From: Isoetes taiwanensis | Lineage: Eukaryota > Streptophyta > Lycopodiopsida > Isoetales > Isoetaceae | DNA: 64,000 bases | Assembly: GCA_021234155.1 (NCBI GenBank) | Contig: JAJEKV010000008.1 | Coordinates: 21,278,487 to 21,342,486, forward strand | Direction of reading: 5' to 3' | In this document: one piece after another, positions 57,254 to 64,000 of the stretch | How the letters are laid out: each line of letters begins with the position of its first letter | Numbering within the stretch: position 1 is the first letter of the stretch | Notes under the pieces: generated by a model | Databases searched by the model: none | Told to the model about the DNA's origin: nothing | The model's input: only the letters and a program-made list of their open reading frames with translations | Translations under genes and position numbers: made by a program

Positions 57254-60200
57254 TCATGTTTTCAACTTCAATAACAGGGTTCTATGCAAATCAATTTCAC
57301 GAAGAAAGCGTCCAAGCTTAAAGAAATTAGTTCCCATAAGAGAATCAAAGTCCTGTGTATTAATCCCAAATCTCAATCTAATATCATCGTACGCTGGACA
57401 ACGTAATAGTGCATGGACCTCATCCTCAACCTGATTCTGATCACAAAAGGAGCATAATCTGAGCTCCCTTGGGGTACCTGACCATCTGCCTGTCTCACAA
57501 TGTAACCGGTGAGAGCTAGTTCGGAACCTCGCAATTATCTGCTTGAGGTCCTTAGGTATACCAGATTTCAAATAGTCAGCTTCCGCATAAACCAACATTG
57601 GATTTATCAATTCCTTATAAATTGACATTCGCGAACCCTTATCCTCCCATATCTTAGCAATCACCAAAGATTGAACCAGCTCACGTGCACCTAAATCTGT
57701 ATCAGGCCAGTTATTCTCACTGATCCCCCACTTTCCAAACCATATTTTTATATCATTATACCACCCAGAAGATGAAGAATCAATCAAAGCCCTCTTGGAA
57801 AGTCGTGCTTTCTTATTCTATTAACAAAATTGATCGCTTGGTAAAGCGCCTCAACTTCCAAATGAATAAGGCCAGCCTCTGCCAATAAGATAGGATATGG
57901 GATCTGTTTTTTCACAGCAAGCTCCTCTTGTAGGAATGATTTTAGTACTGATTCTATTTCCGCCCATAAACCTGTAGAAATAGATGGGCCCCATATAGGA
58001 GCTCCATATAAAATTACTGATTGCACCAACGTTTTAAACAACACTTTTTTCAAACTCCAATCCAACAACCCAATCTTATGACATTTTCTGAGCATATTAT
58101 ATAAAGCTGATCTACCTCCAGTTACTCTTTTCTTTATGCATTTTTTCCATTTATAGTCACACGAAAACTCTAATCCAAGGTATTTATAACAACTTACCAT
58201 TTCCAAAGGTGCTCCTCTATATGTGAAGGTTGGTCTGACAACGGCGCCCACTACCATTGTTTTAGACTTAGACAAATTGACATTCATCTTCTTTGCATCA
58301 CAAAAGGATTCAAGGTTAACCAAATGCTCCTGTAACCGGTGAGCTGTATCTGCTATGAGGACCACATCATCTGCGTAAAGAAGCAGCTGAACCAAAAGGT
58401 CGCCTATACATGTTCCAGCCAAGCATTTATGTTTAAGCCAATCCTCAAGCTCATCGATATATAATCCAAAAAGCATCGGCGAGAGAGGACAACCTTTCCG
58501 TACTCCGATTGTATTTCTAACCTCAGAACTCGCATCCACAGAGACTTTGGCAATTACCTCTTCATAGAGTCGGGAGCTCCACTGGAACTCCAATATTTTT
58601 CATTCTATCACCCAGGCCATCTCTCGGGACAGTATCAGAAGCCTTAGAAAAATCAACGAAGGCAAGGTACAGAGATTTCCTAGGTTTTTTAGCTTTTTCA
58701 AATAGCACCCGGAGGGATAAAGCATGATCAAGTGTGCTATGATACTTTCGGAATCCCGCCTGGCAAGAAGCTCTTTGCCCATTAACCTCGGCCCATGAAC
58801 TGATCCTGTTTTCCAACAATCCACCTAATAATTTGGTAAAAGTGCTTCCGACCATAATAGTTCTATAATTATGAACATCCTGTTTACTGCCCGATTTATG
58901 TATAGGTACAACTCGATTCCTTCTCCATGAATGTGGCAAACCGTGCTTCACTGCTTCATTTAGCAACTGAGTGACCATATTCACTAACTCATCTCCTCCC
59001 CATTTCAACAACTCCACTGATATACCATCTGGGTCCGCAGCTTTTCCATTCTTCATGATGCTCAACTTATCCTCAACCTCGGTAGGAGAAAATAGGTCAG
59101 CCCCAGTTTCAATAAAGGGCATGCTGGATGCATGTTCTGAGAAATAAAGATCTCTGACCAGCTGCAATAACTCATTCAAGTCAAGATTGGGTAGATTGGC
59201 CCGAGTACCGTTTCCAGAATGCTTTTGGATGATCTTTGAACCAATTATTCAACTCAATTTGCCTTTTCTGGAAAAACAACCGTTTCTTATTCCTTATCAA
59301 TGTTTTGTACCATTTAGGTTTAATTTTGCAGCCCACAGGAAGCTTTGCTCTTGCAATCCGACATTCATCATCCCACCAACTATTATGAGGTTTATTAACT
59401 CTACTTTTGGTAAAACCAAATACCTTTGATGCAGCTTGAAGAAGTAAACTCGATAGCAACTCTGCATCTTGCTCAAGATCCCTCTTCCAATCACCTTGCT
59501 TAATTAGTTCTTCAACAGCATTATGATACTGGCTGCTTTTCCTGTAGTCTAATCTCAACCTTGGATGATGTAAGATATTGGCTTGCTTGTCTGAGGGCCT
59601 CCCCTTGAGCTCAAACCAGAGTCCAGCATGATCAGATTCAAGAGCCTTTTTCACAAATTTTAAAATGTGCAATGGAAGAAGCACCTATATCTGCAAGAAG
59701 ATAATCTACAGTGCTCTCACCTTGTGGCGTGAAGCATGTGGATGCGCATGAATAGGGGTACTTATGAATACCATTCAAGATTCTCAAGCTGCATATGGTG
59801 CCCAATTCTACCAAATGCTCCCCCAACCTGTTCATAACAACATCATTGGTTTGTCTCATGAACTCATCCTCTATATATTCTTCCAATAAAGCATCACCCA
59901 ATTTCTCAAAAGCGATAGATTGTGAACCCTTGGTTCTTGCATTAAAATCGCCCACCAAGATCACTTCACCTGAATCCTGGAATCTTAAAACATCCTAACA
60001 TAGACTATGTAAAGGTAGGTCCCGATCCATCCCTGGTCCAGCATATATTGGCATGGATAATGGTGCAAAATAGCACGATGCTAAGTAAATTAGTTTGTTC
60101 TGCATTTCAATCTTCAACCACATATACTGTTTAAATTTATGAGTCTCAACAATGGATATCCTTTGCTCCAAACCGTCATGGATATATACAGCTAATCCAC

Positions 60201-60399
60201 CAAAACCTCTGCCTGCTCCCGGTTCTTTATGATTCCACACTGATCCAAGTAAGGTAAAACCATTAATACTTGGAAGACTTTGGGATTGATGTTCCCAAGT
60301 CTCTGAAAAAAGCAATACATCTGCCTCTTTCCAAACATTAACAGTGGCATCAATTTTAGCTTGATGGAGTCCGTGTACATTCCAAGCTAAGATCTTCAA
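57254..60399 (-). pseudogene. LINE ORF2: endonuclease and reverse transcriptase, broken
   Basis: In order: APE-type endonuclease from MKILAWNVHGL (Asn), through LLFSETWEH (Glu), VGDFNAR (Asp, Asn), STVDYLLAD and ESDHAGL (Asp-His), all catalytic positions present. The linker has WWDDECR. The reverse transcriptase has KSGSKQDVHNYRTI, QAGFRKYHSTLDHALSL, FVDFSKASDTVPRDG (Ser replaces the usual Phe after Ala), GVRKGCPLSPMLF and LLLYADDVVLIAD with the YADD box. A CCHC motif, CSFC...H...C, lies near the C-terminus. Breaks: TAG at 59995-59997 in place of CAG, and frame changes near 59655, 59210, 58565 and 57790. In active relatives the product nicks and reverse-transcribes at chromosomal targets. Confidence 0.93.
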
Positions 60400-60411
60400 G
60401 GTCCCGAGTCC

Positions 60412-61104
60412 CTAGCTTTTTCTGTGCTTAGTGACCACTGCCTTACCATTCCGATCCAAATATGCTACATATCCATCAGCCCTTGCTTGTTTCACCACTT
60501 CCCATTCTTTCTTCTTTATTTCAATCTGTGCAGGAGAAAGATCAGGATCAATCCAAATCTTATGCCCTTTCAAGGCAGCCCTGTGATGTAAGACTCTATC
60601 CCTGGCTTCTTCACTTCTAAATTTGAGTAAAATTGGCCTGTTGAATCCACCAGGTTTACCCAGGCGTTTAGAATGAACCACCTGAGGATCATGCAGGTGC
60701 ATTGTATCTCTAAAGAAATCTTCAATTACCACGTTAATATTTTCAGACTCTAGTTCTGGAATACCTGAGACTTTCAGATTTTTGGCCCTGGATTGTTGCT
60801 CAGACTGTTCAGACATAACCCTTTCATGGTGCTGGACCATCTGTTCTTTAGTGGTTTCTGCCACTAAATTTGCAAGTTTTGTTTCTAGATTGGCAATGGT
60901 TTCTTGCAAATTGGATGGTTCCTGCTTCTGAAAGGCTGGTATAAGGGCTCTGAGTTCTAAGTTTTGTGTCTTCAGCTCATCATTCTGCAGTTTAAGGTTT
61001 TCCACAGCCACTCGAAGTTTTATCAGTTCATCTTTTAGATCATGCACAAGCTTCAGCAGCGGATCATCTTCATCCAGTTCTCCTCTGGATGGAGAGCCCT
61101 CCAT
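60412..61104 (-). CDS. LINE ORF1: coiled-coil RNA-binding protein
   Basis: An intact 230-residue frame. Residues about 15-110 form a coiled coil with heptads of Leu and Ile (LRVAVENLKLQNDELKTQNL; ETIANLETKLANL). Residues about 120-215 resemble the RRM-like and C-terminal domains of L1 ORF1 proteins: KNLKVSGIPELESENINVVI, FFRDTMH, RPILLKFRSEEARDRVLHHR. The family binds LINE RNA as trimers and acts as a nucleic-acid chaperone. No zinc knuckle of the plant gag-like type is present, so it is closer to animal-like ORF1. It is in better condition than ORF2. Confidence 0.8.
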   Translation of the reverse strand: MEGSPSRGELDEDDPLLKLVHDLKDELIKLRVAVENLKLQNDELKTQNLELRALIPAFQKQEPSNLQETIANLETKLANLVAETTKEQMVQHHERVMSEQSEQQSRAKNLKVSGIPELESENINVVIEDFFRDTMHLHDPQVVHSKRLGKPGGFNRPILLKFRSEEARDRVLHHRAALKGHKIWIDPDLSPAQIEIKKKEWEVVKQARADGYVAYLDRNGKAVVTKHRKS

Positions 61105-61250
61105 ACTCAGAAACCCTAAAGCCGCTGTCAGAAGCCGCTGTTGCCCTCGAAACCTTAATCGATGCCGAGAACCTGTGTTTGCGACCTCTGTGGTTTCGAC
61201 CTGCTGTCACTTGTCCGTCCCTGTTCCTCCCTATAGCGTTGCTGACCCTT

Positions 61251-61847
61251 TATATGCCAAAAAGCGCTTAAAACGCTGAAGCCAACGAACGCCAATAGAG
61301 ATGTAGAAGCCACGTAAATGCAAAATGCCAAAGCGTACAAGAAAACCAAGCACGCTCTGCTTCAATCCCTAGTTTTCGAATGCTGACCATGCAGAAAAAC
61401 TCAGGCTTTTCCAAGCAAGCCAAAGAGAGACGAAAGAAAGCTCCATCAATAGGTCGACCGTGCATGAGCAGAGCTTTTAATTTGCAGCAAAACAATATCT
61501 ATGTAGATTAAATCTCCAGGAAGCCTGCAACTACGATGCATGTGATCTAGTTGACAAGGCAGAGAAATTCTGGCCCTTACATACAAAATAGGTTTAGGTT
61601 AAAATGCTTGCGTCCAAAAGTCAAAGGCAAACATCCTGGTTGGAATGTACATTCCATACCGCTATTAGCTGAACAATTATATAATCCACATTTTCTTACC
61701 AGCTAAACAATTTTACCTTATTCACATTAGTTCTAACATTGTCTGGCTCTGTCATCTAGCACAATTTAGCATTGTCAACTGGTTTGATCCAGTCAAGAAG
61801 AGAAAACAACGTTGTCCAGTTTATTAGATCAATAATTTCATAAGATA
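61251..61847. other. Sequence between LINE and Helitron-like terminus
   Basis: No domain-bearing frame. Contains the 5' flank of the LINE, whose exact end I could not fix. Confidence 0.4.
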
Positions 61848-61875
61848 CTAGTAACGGTGCCCAGCGTTGCTGGGC
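61848..61875 (-). mobile_element. Helitron-like 3' terminus in minus orientation
   Basis: On the plus strand CTAG (61848-61851) is followed by TAACGGT and the hairpin GCCCAGCGTTGCTGGGC (61859-61875). Read on the minus strand this is hairpin, seven bases, CTAG, then T, matching the termini at 28447-28474 and 3889-3916. A minus-strand TCTATATATTTCTAAG about 140 bp further on (near 61990) could be the 5' end of a very small element. Confidence 0.6.
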
Positions 61876-63800
61876 ATAAGTTGGAAGCGTGTAGATATTT
61901 TGGCTGCAATGAAGTATGCAATAATAACGATGCTCAACGTTGAGAGACACGCATGAATTGTTGGGTTTTACTTAGAAATATATAGATAATACACATGCAT
62001 GCATCGACTGTCAACATCGCACACACTTAAAACTGCAACAAATCTAAACCTTAAGCCTAGCGTGGAATCTTGAGCATTTTGCAACATCAAGTTTTGACCA
62101 TTGGATCACTTTCATTGAAGACACGCACAGTCAAACATTTCTTGAAAAAAAAATGAGAAATAAAGAATTCCTTCTTTAAAAATTTGGTCATTCTGAGAAA
62201 ATCCGATATGGAATACGCGGCATGATCGTGTAGGGGATAGCTTGATTTTGCGTTGCGACATACATAGATTGTGTGTCAATATTGATTTTTTATTTATGTA
62301 GGGGCATGTTTCAACGCCTTTGGCCTAATATAGGGCATAGGCAATTGTCTATGTTCAAGACAGAGGGAGTAATTATATATATCAGCCCTATGGATATCTA
62401 TGTTATGTAATAGATATTCCATGGGGCTTTCAAGAGAATAATACGTGTTAGACACCTAATAGTTGTTTGTGTGTGACAAGAGTGAAACCAGTTATATCAT
62501 AGCCTTGAATTATGAGTGAGGAAATTGTAAGAATAGAATAGAATAGAATAGTTTGTAAGAGAAATGTCTCACTTTACTTACTTGGTATTTACTTAGTTGC
62601 TAGTTTCTTATAAATCTAGCTTGGTTGCTAAGCATCACTAAGAACTTTGGATCGGATGCTTCTAGCATTTGAAGCCTCATTGCCAAGAGTCAATCCAGCC
62701 TTAGCCTTATAATGCCTTGCAAACTTATTACCTTGCCAAAAGGTGCAGTAGAATAATGAATGTGCAGCTTTATAATGCCTTGCAAACTTATTACCATGCC
62801 AAATGGTGCTTGCCAAAAGGTGCAGTAGAATAATGAAGGTGCAGTAAGTTGTTATTATATAATACAACCTTTTTTCCTTGGAATAAGTAATGGACATGTC
62901 CCATTTAGCTTCAACTGCCAACTGTACTTGTGTTTTTTAATAACAAATATCATTTGGCACAAATCAGAGATATATTGCCAAACAGAAATTGTTTTCTGTT
63001 ATTGCACCATATATGATATTGCCCAACAGAGTACATGTTTTAAACTTCTTCATATGCAAGGTACATTCAGGCATACATCCATTTCACCACACCACAGTAG
63101 ATCTTTTTAAAATCTTTGTCTTTAAAAATCCATTGAACATGAGAATCTCAACCATTTACAGAGAAAGATCATGTGCCTTATCAGTTCCATATTTTGCAGA
63201 GAGAGGTTATCATGACGACGTCATATTTGTCATATTTCCTGCTCTACAAAACTCAGCTGGAGAATCAAAAGCATGCGGATTGAATCATTGTCATTACAAA
63301 ACCCATAGAACATGCGAACCATATCCTTGCTCAACCATTTACAGAGAAAGATCGTATGCCTTAACAGTTCCATATTTTGCAGAGAGAGTTTATCATGTTG
63401 ATGTCAGAATAAAGTCCAGCTTCAGTGAGAGGCTTAAATGCTTCAAAAACTAACCCTCTTTCTCCTGCTCTACAAAACTCAGCTGGAGAATCAATAACAT
63501 GAGGCTTGAGGCCCTTACTACTTGTTTCATGAATTGCAAGGCAACGTGAAAAGCTAGGTCGGATTCCACAAGAAGATCCCAACAAATTTGAATACATACT
63601 TACTTCCAGAGTTGTGCGATCCATAACTCTACTTTTTTAAATAGATTATAGGACTCTTGTACAGGTCCCTCAGGGCTTTGAAAAAGCATGCCTCATGCCA
63701 GTCTGAAGCCTATAAAGATCAAAAATATATATGAACAATCTCATAAATGTACTCATGTACATTACTTACAAAGAAATTTTAGCCTAAGTTCTGCATCTTA
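61876..63800. other. Region with simple and tandem repeats, possible decayed exons
   Basis: GAATA units repeat at 62527-62553. TTATAATGCCTTGCAAACTTATTACC recurs near 62707 and 62772. A segment with AACCATTTACAGAGAAAGATC recurs at about 63147 and 63334, with TTCCATATTTTGCAGAGAGA and CTCTACAAAACTCAGCTGGA following. The minus-strand frame at 63361-63624 (SRCLAIHETSSKGLKPHVID) looks coding-like, but no family was recognised. Confidence 0.4.
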
Positions 63801-63999
63801 CCTGTGTTGGCTCTGGCACAGGAACAGATCTGGATCCTGTTGATCCGAAGAACATAATAACGATGAACCTGAGCCCCCAAGCAAAACGCATCCTTGCTAG
63901 CTTGGAGACAATTTTTTGCAAAGGAATGGCATTCCGCACTGTTTACAATGATGCTTGGGAGCTTCTGATTTGCCGCTTCATATCTATTGCAACGGAATC
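63801..63999 (-). other. Possible exon at the window edge
   Basis: A minus-strand segment open to the window edge ends before a good donor (ACACAGGTAAGATG). Two frames are open and neither is clearly right: one gives YEAANQKLPSIIVNSAECHS, the other RSVPVPEPTQ after LARMRFAWGLRFIV. No family recognised and the gene would extend beyond the window. Confidence 0.3.
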
Positions 64000-64000
64000 A

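Larger units (their letters stand above)
57177..61250 (-). mobile_element. L1-type LINE, nearly full length, inactivated
   Basis: A minus-strand non-LTR retrotransposon: a 5' untranslated region of perhaps 150 bp, ORF1 at 61104-60412, ORF2 at 60399-57254, and a 3' end with a 25-base A tract (T run 57177-57201 on the plus strand). ORF1 and ORF2 lie 12 bases apart. ORF2 contains an endonuclease, a reverse transcriptase and a C-terminal CCHC motif, the L1-clade arrangement. One amber stop and four frame changes break ORF2. The 5' end near 61250 is approximate and no target duplication was found. Confidence 0.92.

Noticed and set aside
62320-62340. CCTAATATAGGGC as the 5' end of the minus-orientation Helitron
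   Set aside because: Its reverse complement lacks the A/T-rich continuation seen in the proven 5' end at 25648.

Overview
The window looks like nuclear DNA of a seed-free vascular plant, most plausibly a fern. The reasons are AT-rich, gene-poor sequence, intronless PLS-class PPR sequence of the kind greatly expanded in ferns and lycophytes, plant-type introns, and a dense nest of plant transposable elements. The species assignment is inference.

Only one intact-looking host gene is visible, an F-box protein on the minus strand at 4.8-6.0 kb. A PLS-class PPR gene at 12.7-14.5 kb is nearly complete but carries one in-frame TAG. A second PPR fragment (1.6-2.1 kb) is a relic lying between 106-bp direct repeats. 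A vWA-domain gene fragment lies at 54.3-54.6 kb. Most of the rest is mobile or duplicated DNA: a MULE relic (7.8-8.5 kb), SINE-like 3' ends (11.2 and 37.6 kb), a decayed L1 fragment (44.1-45.0 kb), and a nearly full-length L1-type LINE on the minus strand (57.2-61.1 kb) killed by one stop and several frameshifts.

The most striking locus is 17-35.5 kb. A repeat of about 3.3 kb is present twice. The downstream copy is split at 24,109/34,381 by a 10,267-bp DNA transposon with 21-bp terminal inverted repeats and a 4-bp ATCG target duplication; the upstream copy preserves the unfilled site. The transposon holds two convergent genes. On the plus strand is a two-exon transposase-like gene whose catalytic part is not visible. 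On the minus strand is a decayed multi-exon gene for a basic N-terminus, coiled coil, RING-like finger, nuclear-localisation-like stretch and C-terminal Ulp1 (C48) peptidase domain. The transposase intron has itself received a 2,827-bp Helitron, whose unfilled site survives in an adjacent 186-bp intronic tandem repeat. A miniature LTR element (TRIM-like) lies in an intron of the RING/Ulp1 gene. The order of events can therefore be read from the sequence.

A second duplication at 49.3-56.1 kb has a similar history: copy 2 is interrupted by a 2.3-kb block holding the vWA fragment and by a 181-bp GC-rich insertion flanked by a perfect 9-bp duplication. Other points of interest are a 148-bp inverted duplication of a formerly coding segment (38.8-39.2 kb, a potential hairpin-RNA locus) and a compound GC-rich palindrome (9.7-9.94 kb).
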